Positions 20,713 to 29,416 of a stretch of 64,000 nt of DNA are shown one piece after another; within the stretch, counting starts at the first letter, position 1, and each line of letters opens with the position of its first letter. The position numbers were made by a program, and so were the translations under genes. The notes beneath the pieces were generated by a model. That model saw only the letters and a list, made by a program, of their open reading frames with translations. It did not search any database and was not told the DNA's origin. The stretch covers positions 1 to 64,000 of the forward strand of contig NZ_BCRM01000011.1 of assembly GCF_001552595.1 (NCBI RefSeq), given 5' to 3'. Source of the DNA: Rhodococcus erythropolis NBRC 15567 (GTDB taxonomy: Bacteria > Actinomycetota > Actinomycetes > Mycobacteriales > Mycobacteriaceae).

Positions 20713-21687
20713 ATGTCCATCACCGAACTCGAACGCGTCACTCAGACCCCGGAGCAGATCTACGCTGCCGGCGGAATCACTGTCCACAAGGTCGGTGAGC
20801 TGATCGGCGCCCGCATCGACGGCGTACACCTCTCTGGGGATCTGTCCGAAGAGACTGCCTACGCGATCAACTATGCGCTGGCAGCGCACAAGGTTGTGTT
20901 CTTCCGTGGGCAGCAGCATCTCGACGACACGTCGCAGTACGAATTCGCCGGAACCCTCGGCAGCCAGACCACCACGCATCCCACTCTCAAGTCCAAGGAC
21001 AACAAGCTGTTGGTGCTCGACGGCGCTGCCAGCAGCTGGCACACCGACGTCACTTTCATCGATCGCATCCCGAAGGCATCGATCCTGCGCGCGACCACAA
21101 TTCCCGAGTACGGCGGAGCCACCACGTGGGCGTCTACCACGGCTGCGTACAACCAACTGCCGCATTCGCTCAAGGTATTGGTCGAGAATCTGCGCGCTGT
21201 CCACACCAATGCATACGACTACGCCGAGATTATCGACAAGGTGAAGCAAGGCGACGCTCAGCGCGTGACGAACTACTCCGAATTCACTCGCGAAATCTAC
21301 GAGACGGAGCATCCGGTGGTTCGGGTTCATCCTGCGACAGGGGAGAAGACTCTGCTTCTCGGTCACTTCGTCAAGGAGTTCGTCGGACTGAAGCCGTCGG
21401 AGTCGGTTGCTCTCTACCAGCTTCTGCAGGCACGAATCATCAAGTTGGAAAACACTGTTCGGTGGTCATGGGCTCCCGGCGATCTGGCGATCTGGGACAA
21501 CCAGGCAACCCAGCATTACGGGATTTCCGATTACGGGACACAGGCGCGCAGCGTGCATCGCGTGACGTTGGCCGGTGACGTTCCCGTCGACGTCCACGGT
21601 GAGCAGAGCCGCATCATCAAGGGCGATGCATCCGAGTTCTCGATCGTTGCAGACATCGACCGGCTTCCCGGCTTTGCCGCGAACTGA
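20713..21687 (+). CDS. TauD/AtsK-like Fe(II)/2-oxoglutarate dioxygenase
   Basis: The 324-residue protein has the iron triad His110-x-Asp112 (SWHTDVTF) and His268 (TQHYG). Arg279 and Arg283 (ARSVHRVTL) are placed to bind 2-oxoglutarate, matching the spacing in taurine dioxygenase and alkylsulfatase AtsK. Such enzymes hydroxylate the carbon next to a sulfonate or sulfate ester so that sulfite or sulfate is released in the cytoplasm. It is the last gene of the importer operon, 63 nt after the ATPase gene, so importer and dioxygenase probably handle the same compound. Alkyl sulfate or sulfonate is the best guess; phenoxyacetate-type substrates cannot be excluded. Confidence 0.9.
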   Translation: MSITELERVTQTPEQIYAAGGITVHKVGELIGARIDGVHLSGDLSEETAYAINYALAAHKVVFFRGQQHLDDTSQYEFAGTLGSQTTTHPTLKSKDNKLLVLDGAASSWHTDVTFIDRIPKASILRATTIPEYGGATTWASTTAAYNQLPHSLKVLVENLRAVHTNAYDYAEIIDKVKQGDAQRVTNYSEFTREIYETEHPVVRVHPATGEKTLLLGHFVKEFVGLKPSESVALYQLLQARIIKLENTVRWSWAPGDLAIWDNQATQHYGISDYGTQARSVHRVTLAGDVPVDVHGEQSRIIKGDASEFSIVADIDRLPGFAAN

Positions 21688-22530
21688 TCAGTCGTGCTGC
21701 GGGTGATCCGGCGGGAACATTTGTCCCCATGAGTGATTGCATGCTCGGCACGTCCATTCCGGGGTGTCCGGTCCCACGACGCAGCCTGTTCCGGCGAGCC
21801 ACGGTAGGTGATCGAATGGATGGACCGGCATCCCCGGGGAACACCGAGCGGTTCTGTGTGCACCGCAGTGCGGACACGGTGGATTTTTCGCCAGCATGTA
21901 GTCGATGAAGTTGGTGTGCCCGGACGTGGCCATCCTTCCGGTGCATTTGCGGCACAGGACGGCTGGGTAGTCGTCACCAGGTTCAGCCTGCCTGAAGATC
22001 CGTGATGCGGAATGAAAGTGAAGGCGATCGCTGCTGTTGAACTTTCGCAACGGCATCGGTGAGCTGCAACCTGTGCAGTTGCCCCGCTCGTTCATCAACG
22101 TTCGGGCGTGGGCAGCTGTGGACGTCGGATCCAGCGTGTCGATGTCGCCGAAGTAGTGCGCATAGTGTGACTGGCCGGCCGTGAGAATCCGGTCGGCCAG
22201 TGCGTCGTCGACCGGCCCAGGATCCGTGGGAAACGTGATGGACCATCGTTGTTCGAGTTCTGGAACGGTGGGCAAACCGTGGAGTTCGTACGGGCGTTCA
22301 TCGACTTCCATCCGCGACGTGCCGTCGAAGGGCGCAGCCACGGTCTCGATGCAGAGCAGCGTGCGAGGAGTGGTGTCGAGAACAGTGATCAGCAGGTCGC
22401 CGATGGCCATCTTTCCGCGCATGATCCAGGGATCGACACGGGCACGGGGTTCGAGAAACGCGACCACGGCATCGAGCCACGGCGTGCCGAGTGCGATGAA
22501 TACGTGCTGACCGGAGCTCCGCGTGATCAT
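21688..22530 (-). CDS. Protein with four CxxC zinc-ribbon motifs, function unknown
   Basis: I take the ATG at 22530 (280 residues). A longer frame to 22656 would overlap the racemase-arginase gene. The N-terminal half has HVFIALGTPWLDAVVAFLEPRARVDPW and no family I recognise. The C-terminal half holds four Cys pairs (CTGC, CRKC, CPHC, CRAC) able to bind two zinc ions, with LHFHSASRIF between the first two pairs, reminiscent of an HNH or zinc-ribbon nucleic-acid-binding fold. The stop abuts that of the convergent dioxygenase. It begins 31 nt after the racemase-arginase stop and is probably co-transcribed with it. Confidence 0.65.
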   Translation of the reverse strand: MITRSSGQHVFIALGTPWLDAVVAFLEPRARVDPWIMRGKMAIGDLLITVLDTTPRTLLCIETVAAPFDGTSRMEVDERPYELHGLPTVPELEQRWSITFPTDPGPVDDALADRILTAGQSHYAHYFGDIDTLDPTSTAAHARTLMNERGNCTGCSSPMPLRKFNSSDRLHFHSASRIFRQAEPGDDYPAVLCRKCTGRMATSGHTNFIDYMLAKNPPCPHCGAHRTARCSPGMPVHPFDHLPWLAGTGCVVGPDTPEWTCRACNHSWGQMFPPDHPQHD

Positions 22531-22561
22531 CGAACGATTCTCGCAAGGGCTGCCGACAACG

Positions 22562-24355
22562 TCAGGCTTTGACCACCTTGCGCCCGAGCAGCGATGCAAC
22601 CAGTCCGTCGACGAAGGTCGCCTGACGGCCGAGAGGATCGGAATCCGCTCCCGCAACGCTGCCGATCGAAATCGATCTCGTCAGGCCGGTCTCGCTGATG
22701 AATTCGGCGGCGAGGTGCGCTTCTCGGAATGTGAGTCCGCCCAGATGCGTCGTGTCGTCGACGCCGAGAACACGCCCGTCGATGATGTCCAGGTCGAAGT
22801 GGACGTGGACGCCGTTCACACCCTGACCCGCCGCGGCGAGGACGCGAGGCATCAAGGTCGCCATGCCACGGCGATCGATCTCGTCGATCGTCACCAGCAA
22901 TACCCCGTACTCGTCGAGTGCGCGCTTGTGATCGACCGTGGCGTTTTTGACGCCCACCAAGACGGTGTTCTCCAAGCTGGGGCCGTGCAGATCCGCCGCC
23001 GACGACAGCAATTGTTCGATATCGCCGTGGGAGGCGAAAATAATTGCACCCAAATCGGTTCCGGGTTCGGTGGCGATCGGAATTATGGTGTTCTGCCAGG
23101 CCTCGGCAGTGAGCCACAGCGGCAACGTCGTGAGATCCGCGGCGGCGTTCTCTCCTTGAATGCAGCTGAAACCGATTCCGGACATGTCTTCGCGTAGACC
23201 GTGATCGAGGAGATGGCTTGCCAGCCCGCTAGTTTCGAGGTCGATCAATTCGACGCTCGCATTGGCATCGATCGGTTCGGTGCCCAGGACGTAGCGCTTT
23301 TCGACGTAGGGCGATGTCATCGCCATCAAGAGCGCGCCGTAATCGATCGTGAAGTCGACGGTGCCACCCAGTCGGTATTCGTCGCCTGTTTCTCCGGCGT
23401 CGACGAGGAGGTGATCGCTACTGGCGCTGATCACCTTCAGGCGCGGATCGATCGGGGTCAAGCCTTCCGGCGAGATGTCTTCGCGGCCGATGGACAAGAT
23501 CAGGCGTCGGCTCGGCTTGTCCTCGTTGTCGAAGACGGGGCGTCGGCCGAATGCGTCTTCCCCTGAGACTCCATACGGCCGCGACGGCTTGACCTTGGCC
23601 TCGATGATGTCCGCGGTGAGGGTGAAAGCATCGCTGTTCAGCAGTTCGTACAGTCCTGGGGGAGTAGGTGATTCGGCCAGTACGATGCTGGCGCCCAAAC
23701 GCAGATGGTTGATCCCCTCGGGCATCGTGCCCGTCTCGAGTAGTGGTAGCGAGAACGTATTGCCGCCGGAAACGATCGGCAGTTCGATCGAGAACCGCTT
23801 CGTGATTTCGTCGGCTAGGTAGACCAGATTCGACAGGTTGTCGACGGTAGGTTGGATGCCACCGACACACGCGAGGTTCGCGCCGATTCCGATCAGTCTG
23901 ATGCCCTCGATGGGAAGGATTTCAGCGACTACGTCCAACGCCTCCGCCGGCAGGATCCCTTCGCGGAGATCTCCGAGGTCGATCATCAGCACGATGTCGT
24001 GGACGACTCCTCGCGTTTGTGCTGCTCTGCCCAGAGCAGCAATCGTCGTCAACTCGGAGTTGAGGCTGATGTCCGCGTAGCGGATCGTGTCGTCGATCTC
24101 GTTGAGCGACGGTGCGCGAATCAGCATCAGGGGAACGGTGATGCCGTCGCGGCGAATGCGGGCCAGGTTGTCCAGGCGGGAGTCGGCGATCTGCGTGACG
24201 CCGCCGCGGACCATTGCTCGTGCCACTTTGGGGGATCCGCACGTAGATTTGCTGACACCGGCCACCGATATACCGTGAGCGCTGGACGCCTCGACGAGGA
24301 CGCGCGCATTCTGTTCGATACGACGCAGGTCGACGGTGATGGTCGGTCCGGTCAT
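22562..24355 (-). CDS. PLP amino-acid racemase fused to an arginase-like domain
   Basis: The 597-residue protein is a fusion. Residues 1 to about 360 are a fold III PLP racemase of the ornithine/alanine racemase group, with the Schiff-base lysine at Lys36 (VAGVSKST) and LIGIGANLACVGG and VSGGNTF stretches. Residues about 380-597 resemble the C-terminal part of ureohydrolases: VLVGVKNATVDHKRALDEYG followed by HFDLDIID and GGLTFREAHLAAEF, matching the arginase DxDxxDP and GGLT(Y/F)RE motifs. The earlier arginase metal motifs (GGxH and DAHxD) are absent, so hydrolase activity is doubtful. Start ATG 24355 has GGGAG upstream. It is divergent from an amino-acid permease, suggesting basic amino-acid metabolism. 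Confidence 0.85.
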   Translation of the reverse strand: MTGPTITVDLRRIEQNARVLVEASSAHGISVAGVSKSTCGSPKVARAMVRGGVTQIADSRLDNLARIRRDGITVPLMLIRAPSLNEIDDTIRYADISLNSELTTIAALGRAAQTRGVVHDIVLMIDLGDLREGILPAEALDVVAEILPIEGIRLIGIGANLACVGGIQPTVDNLSNLVYLADEITKRFSIELPIVSGGNTFSLPLLETGTMPEGINHLRLGASIVLAESPTPPGLYELLNSDAFTLTADIIEAKVKPSRPYGVSGEDAFGRRPVFDNEDKPSRRLILSIGREDISPEGLTPIDPRLKVISASSDHLLVDAGETGDEYRLGGTVDFTIDYGALLMAMTSPYVEKRYVLGTEPIDANASVELIDLETSGLASHLLDHGLREDMSGIGFSCIQGENAAADLTTLPLWLTAEAWQNTIIPIATEPGTDLGAIIFASHGDIEQLLSSAADLHGPSLENTVLVGVKNATVDHKRALDEYGVLLVTIDEIDRRGMATLMPRVLAAAGQGVNGVHVHFDLDIIDGRVLGVDDTTHLGGLTFREAHLAAEFISETGLTRSISIGSVAGADSDPLGRQATFVDGLVASLLGRKVVKA

Positions 24356-24438
24356 GATCTCCCCGTTTTCTCCGAAGGCGGTTCACGATCCGGGCTTTCC
24401 AGACCGGACGGTTGGCGTGAGCTGGACAACTTTGCTCC

Positions 24439-24487
24439 AACTGTTGTGTCGCAGGACACTTGCGTGCAGTATGAGGATACAACAGTT
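24439..24487. promoter_or_regulatory. Operator-like dyads between racemase and permease genes
   Basis: In the 160-bp divergent intergenic region, AACTGTTGT (24439-24447) and ACAACAGTT (24479-24487) are perfect inverted half-sites. Nested beside the left one is GTGTC-GCAG-GACAC (24446-24459). This arrangement suits a dimeric or looping regulator controlling both genes; no regulator gene lies adjacent. Confidence 0.45.
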
Positions 24488-24515
24488 TCCTACCAGGCAC
24501 TCTAGAGGAGCGTCG

Positions 24516-25961
24516 ATGGCTACTCTCGTCAAACACGTACTTCGGCGCAAGCCGGCTTTGCAGATAGACCAGGAGACCGGTGCAGATACCAACGGCGGCG
24601 AGCTGACCCGCAGTATCGGTTTGGCGCAGTTGTCCATGTTCGGCATCGGCGCCACGATCGGCACCGGTATCTTCTTCGTCCTCTCGCAGGCAGTCCCGGT
24701 CGCCGGTCCGGCAGTGATCATCTCCTTCGTTGTTGCCGGTATCGTCGCGGGACTCACGGCGATCTGTTACGCGGAGTTGGCCGGAGCTGTCCCGGCGTCG
24801 GGCTCGTCGTATTCCTACGCTTACGCGACGCTCGGAGAGCTTCCGGCCATGGCCGTCGGCGCGTGTCTGCTTCTCGAATACGGAGTCTCGGCCGCGGCGG
24901 TGTCCGTTGGATGGTCGCAGTACTTGAACCAGCTACTTGGCAACCTCTTCGGGTTCCAGATCCCCGACGCGCTGTCACAAGCGCCGGAGCAGGGCGGCAT
25001 CATCAATCTGCCCGCAGTGATCCTGGTGTGCCTGTGCGGTGTTCTGCTCATTCGCGGCGCCAGTGAATCGGCCAAGGCCAACGCCATCATGGTCTCAATC
25101 AAACTCGCAATTCTGCTGCTCTTCATCGTGGTCGGCATCGCCGGATGGAACAGCAATCACTTCGCCGACTTCGCACCGTTCGGATTCAGTGGCGTCATGT
25201 CCGCCGCCGGAATCATCTTCTTCTCGTACATCGGCCTCGACGCCGTGTCCACTGCCGGCGAAGAAGTGAAGAACCCTCGTCGCAATCTCCCTCTCGCGAT
25301 CCTCATTGCGCTCGTGTCCGTCACCGCGATCTACATCGCCGTTGTCGCCGTGGCGATCGGTGCACAGGATTCCGCATCGTTCGAAGGTCAGGAAGCCGGG
25401 CTGTCCGCCATCCTCGAACAGGTGACCGGATCTACCTGGCCGGGAACACTTCTGGCCGCCGGTGCGGTGATCTCGATCTGCAGCGTCACGCTCGTGGTCA
25501 TCTACGGTCAGACCCGCATCCTGTTCGCGATGTCACGCGACGGCATGATTCCGTCGATCTTCCACAAGGTGAACCCGCGGACTCTGACGCCGGTGCCCAA
25601 CACCATCATCGTCTGCGTCGTCATCAGCATTCTGGCCGGTTTCATTCCCATCAACTTCCTCGCCGAAATGACCAGTATCGGAACCCTGGTGGCCTTCCTC
25701 GTGGTCTCGATCGGGGTCATCATCCTACGGCGCAGTGACCCGGACCTGCCGCGCAGCTTCAAAGTTCCCGGCTATCCGGTGACGCCGATCCTCTCGATCC
25801 TGGGCTGCCTGTGGATCATCAAGGACCTCCGAACCGTCACGATCTACGTGTTCCTCGTCTGGGTGACCGTCGCGATCATCTGGTACTTCGCCTACGGTAT
25901 GAAGCACTCGCGCCTCGGTGCGAAGAACCGCGCCGAATTGGGATCGGAGTCCGAGTCATGA
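24516..25961 (+). CDS. APC-family amino acid permease
   Basis: The 481-residue protein starts at ATG 24516 with AGAGGAG upstream; the frame is open to 24336 but that part is the divergent promoter region. It has about 12 transmembrane helices. The APC signature lies in helix 1 (MFGIGATIGTGIFFVLSQ) and the conserved FFSYIGLDAVSTAGEEVKNPRRNLP in the helix 6-7 region, typical of cationic amino-acid transporters (CAT/YfnA group). It overlaps the next gene by 4 nt (ATGA), coupling it to a universal-stress protein, and is divergent from a racemase-arginase-like enzyme. Uptake of arginine, ornithine or lysine is plausible. Confidence 0.93.
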   Translation: MATLVKHVLRRKPALQIDQETGADTNGGELTRSIGLAQLSMFGIGATIGTGIFFVLSQAVPVAGPAVIISFVVAGIVAGLTAICYAELAGAVPASGSSYSYAYATLGELPAMAVGACLLLEYGVSAAAVSVGWSQYLNQLLGNLFGFQIPDALSQAPEQGGIINLPAVILVCLCGVLLIRGASESAKANAIMVSIKLAILLLFIVVGIAGWNSNHFADFAPFGFSGVMSAAGIIFFSYIGLDAVSTAGEEVKNPRRNLPLAILIALVSVTAIYIAVVAVAIGAQDSASFEGQEAGLSAILEQVTGSTWPGTLLAAGAVISICSVTLVVIYGQTRILFAMSRDGMIPSIFHKVNPRTLTPVPNTIIVCVVISILAGFIPINFLAEMTSIGTLVAFLVVSIGVIILRRSDPDLPRSFKVPGYPVTPILSILGCLWIIKDLRTVTIYVFLVWVTVAIIWYFAYGMKHSRLGAKNRAELGSESES

Positions 25962-26878
25962 CGCTGCTCGCGGGATACGCACCCGACGGTGACAGTTCCG
26001 GAACCGTCCATCTTGCAACGCTGTTGGCGCGCTCGTCCGGTGAACCGTTGGTGATCTGCGCGGTGATTCCCTCGCCGCCACCGCCCGGAATGGCGCGTGT
26101 CGACGCCGAATACCACCAGCAGTTGCGAGCCGAAGCCGAAGCGGCGCTGGCGAAAGCGCGGGCAGACATGCCCTCCGACGTCGACGTGACCTATGTCGTA
26201 CATGAGGCTCAGTCGACGTCGAGTGGCCTGCTCGATCTCGTTCACGAGCACGAAGCCAAGATGATCGTCCTGGACTCGTCCACAGCCGGGGTGTTCGGTC
26301 ACGTCGCTCTCGGCAGTGTCACCTCACGCTTGCTGCACAGCTCCGACGTTCCGGTCGCGCTGGCGCCGAGGGGATTTCGAACCAAGCCCGGTGAGGTGGT
26401 CCGCCGCGTCACTGCCGCATACTCGGGCACACCCGATCAAGACGATCTGGTGCTCGCCGCCGCGACCGTGGCTGCGCGTGTCGATGCCGGACTCAGATTG
26501 GCGGCGTTTGCAGTTCGTGCGAACACGCAGTACACGACAACGCTCGGGACCGAGGGGGATTCACCGGTCATCTCCGAGTGGGCCGAGGTGGTCGAGCGTG
26601 AGACGAACGCTGCCTTCGAGCGCGTGCGTGCACTGCCCGAAATGCCCGACGTCATGGAATCGGTTATCAGCCATGGTCGTAACTGGGCCGAGGCGCTCGA
26701 GGGCGTCGAGTGGGATCGAGGTGACGTTCTGACAGTCGGCTCGAGCAAGGCAGGTCCACTGGCCCGGGTCTTCCTCGGCAGTCGGGCAGCGAAGATCGTG
26801 CGGTACTCACCGGTTCCGGTGGTGGTGGTCCCGCGATCGGCGTCGACCCGAATAGTCGATCAGGCCGAAGCGGAATAG
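25958..26878 (+). CDS. Tandem universal stress protein (UspA family)
   Basis: The 306-residue protein starts in the ATGA overlap with the permease stop. It comprises two Usp domains. The first (1 to about 145) ends with LGSVTSRLLHSSDVPVALAPRG. The second (about 150-300) ends with VGSSKAGPLARVFLGSRAAKIVRYSPVPVVVVPR. Each resembles the G-2x-G-9x-G-(S/T) nucleotide-binding loop. Tandem Usp proteins coupled to transporter genes are common in actinobacteria, where they are thought to modulate the transporter in response to ATP. A terminator follows immediately. Confidence 0.9.
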   Translation: MTLLAGYAPDGDSSGTVHLATLLARSSGEPLVICAVIPSPPPPGMARVDAEYHQQLRAEAEAALAKARADMPSDVDVTYVVHEAQSTSSGLLDLVHEHEAKMIVLDSSTAGVFGHVALGSVTSRLLHSSDVPVALAPRGFRTKPGEVVRRVTAAYSGTPDQDDLVLAAATVAARVDAGLRLAAFAVRANTQYTTTLGTEGDSPVISEWAEVVERETNAAFERVRALPEMPDVMESVISHGRNWAEALEGVEWDRGDVLTVGSSKAGPLARVFLGSRAAKIVRYSPVPVVVVPRSASTRIVDQAEAE

Positions 26879-26923
26879 AGATCAGGGCCGACGAGCGGAG
26901 TGCTTGTCGGCCCTGATCTTTCA
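26879..26923. terminator. Bidirectional terminator
   Basis: A perfect 14-bp stem (26879-26892 and 26906-26919) is followed by TTTC. It begins right after the uspA-like stop and overlaps the last bases of the convergent MBL-fold gene. Confidence 0.85.
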
Positions 26924-27922
26924 GACGGAGCGAGCGAAGAGCGCGGGCTCGGAGCCGGGAACCTGAGAGACCTGCTCTCGGGCAACCAGATGGCGAAGGT
27001 GAGCTGCGCCCTCGGAGAGCGCCATCGTCTTTCCCATCGGGGAGATCTCGGCCCACGGCTTGTACCACTTCATCTTTGCCGCGACGTCCCACACCGTGAG
27101 CTTGTCGTCGGCGAACTCCTGGAGCAGGTGATCGAGTCGCTCCTGGTGATGCTCGATCAGCTCGCCGGCGCGACCTCCGACGTCGTCGATCGGAATGCCG
27201 TGAGCGCCGAGACCGCGGGTGATGTTCATGTTCTGCACTCGTGCGAGCGAGTCGAGGAAATCGGCGAGGGCGTCGCGTTCGTCGAGGGGGTACACGAAGT
27301 TGCCGACGTGTGGTGTCGTCTTCTGCAGGACGTGGTCGCCGGTGAACATGATGTCGGCGTCGTCGAGGTAGAAGCAGACGTGACCAGGCGTGTGGCCGGG
27401 GGTGTAGACAACGCGGAGGCCGCGGCCGGTGAGTGCGATGATCTCGTCGTCCGCGAGAAGGCGGTCGGGGGCCGACTCGGGGCCTACTGGAGACTCGCCT
27501 GCGGCCGTTAATTTGAATGCATCACGGTCGGCTTTGGGGGCTCCAGCGCGTTCCATGTTCTCGAGCTGGTAGGCCATCCATTCGTCGTCGCGTGCAGTCG
27601 ACATCTGATCGAACAGGTAGTGGTCGTCCTCGTGCATCGCGATCCAGGCGCCGGATGCCTCGCGGACCCGGCCGCACAGTCCAGTGTGGTCCGGATGGAA
27701 GTGCGTGACCACGACGCCCTCGATGTCGGTCACCGAATGCCCGATCTCGGCGAGCCCTGCGTTTAGGCCCTGCCAGCCGTTGTCGTCACCCCAACCAGCG
27801 TCGACCAAGATCAGTCCGCCGGGGGATTCCATGGCGTAGACGAGCGTGTGCCCGAGCGGGTTGTCCGTGATCGGGACAGGAATCTGAAATATGCCATCAC
27901 CGATGGCTGCCGCACCGTTCAT
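26921..27922 (-). CDS. MBL-fold metallo-hydrolase
   Basis: The 333-residue protein has the metallo-beta-lactamase-fold zinc motif THFHPDHTG (His74, His76, Asp78, His79), then TPGHTPGHVCFYL and MFTGDHVL carrying the next His and Asp ligands, and a late GLGAHG His. The N-terminus (IPVPITDNPLGHTLVYAM) and the C-terminal helical extension resemble the hydrolases of the GloB/LACTB2-like group, usually acting on thioesters or related bonds. The substrate is not apparent. Start ATG 27922 is preceded by AAGAGG. A divergent flavin-oxidoreductase gene starts about 300 bp away; the 296-bp gap between them shows no clear regulatory motif or small gene. Confidence 0.9.
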   Translation of the reverse strand: MNGAAAIGDGIFQIPVPITDNPLGHTLVYAMESPGGLILVDAGWGDDNGWQGLNAGLAEIGHSVTDIEGVVVTHFHPDHTGLCGRVREASGAWIAMHEDDHYLFDQMSTARDDEWMAYQLENMERAGAPKADRDAFKLTAAGESPVGPESAPDRLLADDEIIALTGRGLRVVYTPGHTPGHVCFYLDDADIMFTGDHVLQKTTPHVGNFVYPLDERDALADFLDSLARVQNMNITRGLGAHGIPIDDVGGRAGELIEHHQERLDHLLQEFADDKLTVWDVAAKMKWYKPWAEISPMGKTMALSEGAAHLRHLVAREQVSQVPGSEPALFARSV

Positions 27923-28218
27923 ATCAAGTACCTCTTAACGATAAGGGAACGCACTCTTAGTACTTCATGTTTACCGTGCGCTCGATTGGTCGGTGACACA
28001 GGTCCTGCCTGGCGGGAGTTCGGCATGTTTTCGGTCGACTTCGGATCGGTGAGAGTTTTATCGACTGAATGGTCTCATTGAGGCGAAAGATACTGCTGAA
28101 TAGCGTGTTTCGCGAATTCGTTGCGTTGGGCGCGTCCTCGGATCGCGGATCCGTCGAGCAGTCGCGCACTAGCCTCCGAGGGACAGGCGTGCTGTGTGGT
28201 TATCGAGAAAGACGGGTC

Positions 28219-29319
28219 ATGCGTTTTCAGGTTCTGGACATCATTTTCAACCCACCCCATCCAGTGACCGGCGAGGAAGTTGCCCCGTCCGACCGGCTCA
28301 ACCGCGTCGTCGAACTGGCGGTTCTCGCCGAAGAACTGGGTATCGATTCGTTCTCGGTGGGTGAGCGCCACGCCGGGCCGGTTCTTTCGTCGGCGCCAAC
28401 CGTCGTTTTGGGGGCAATTGCGCAGGCCACAGACAGAATCCTGCTCTCGACGGGTGTCACCGTTCTGTCGCTACTCGACCCGATTCGAGTCGCCGAAGAT
28501 TTCGGAACCATCGATCAGCTGAGCCGGGGACGTCTCGAGATTGTGATCGGCAAGGGCAACGAGGTCCTTCAATACCCGCTCCTCGGCCTGGATATCGCCA
28601 AGCAGTACGAATACCTCACCGAGAACTACGAACTCCTCAAACTGCTGATCAGCGAGGAGAACGTCAAGTGGGTGGGAACTCACCGACCATCGCTCGAGGA
28701 CGCGACGACGCTACCGCGTCCTTTCGACGGCCCGTTCCGTATCTGGCATGGATCGGCTACCTCGTTCGAGGCCGTCGAACTCGCGGCCAAGTGGGGCGAC
28801 CCCATCGTCACCGCCAACGCCTTCCAGCCTCGTGAGAACTACAAGGTGCTGATCGACCACTACCGCGAGCAGTACCTGGCGTACGGGCACGACCCGTCCA
28901 AGGCGTACGTCGGATCGGGTTCGGGCGGATTGTTCCTCGCCGATACCACCGAGCAGGCCATCGAAGAGTTCCGTCCGATCTACGAGGGCGCCGTTGCACA
29001 AGCTGACAAACGCAAGCACGACCCCAAAGCGGTCGGAAAGTCGACGAGCTTCCGGACGATCGAGGAAGCCGTCGACCGCGGGCCGGCGTTGGTCGGGTCC
29101 TCGGAGCGAGTCGCCGAGAAGATCCTCGATTACCACCAGAGCTACGGCCACGATTTCCAATCGGTGTCGGTCAATCACGTGCTCGACTTCGAGCAGCAGA
29201 AGGACACGCTGCGCCGATTTGCGGAGGAGGTGATCCCGCTGGTGAAGGCAGAACTGTCGACGACGCTGTGGACCTCGGCCGACAAAGATCGGGCGAAGGG
29301 TTTCACTGCCGTCGATTGA
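28219..29319 (+). CDS. LLM-class flavin-dependent oxidoreductase
   Basis: The 366-residue protein begins at ATG 28219. Upstream in-frame codons back to 28069 give no recognisable sequence. It has the luciferase-like TIM-barrel pattern: MRFQVLDIIFNPPHPVTGE, LGIDSFSVGERHAGP, ILLSTGVTVLSLLDPIRVAEDFGTIDQLSRGRLEIVIGKG, and a C-terminal VGSSERVAEKILDYH segment. The family uses FMNH2 or F420H2; this subgroup resembles uncharacterised alkanal-monooxygenase-like proteins. It is monocistronic and the last ordinary metabolic gene before the defence island. Confidence 0.87.
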   Translation: MRFQVLDIIFNPPHPVTGEEVAPSDRLNRVVELAVLAEELGIDSFSVGERHAGPVLSSAPTVVLGAIAQATDRILLSTGVTVLSLLDPIRVAEDFGTIDQLSRGRLEIVIGKGNEVLQYPLLGLDIAKQYEYLTENYELLKLLISEENVKWVGTHRPSLEDATTLPRPFDGPFRIWHGSATSFEAVELAAKWGDPIVTANAFQPRENYKVLIDHYREQYLAYGHDPSKAYVGSGSGGLFLADTTEQAIEEFRPIYEGAVAQADKRKHDPKAVGKSTSFRTIEEAVDRGPALVGSSERVAEKILDYHQSYGHDFQSVSVNHVLDFEQQKDTLRRFAEEVIPLVKAELSTTLWTSADKDRAKGFTAVD

Positions 29320-29416
29320 GCGGAGAAGCCTGACTGTCGGGTAAGCAGGTCCGGCGCTGCGACCGCTCACGAGCTGCAGTAACTTGTTACCGACATCGCG
29401 GTCGGTTTTGACTGCA

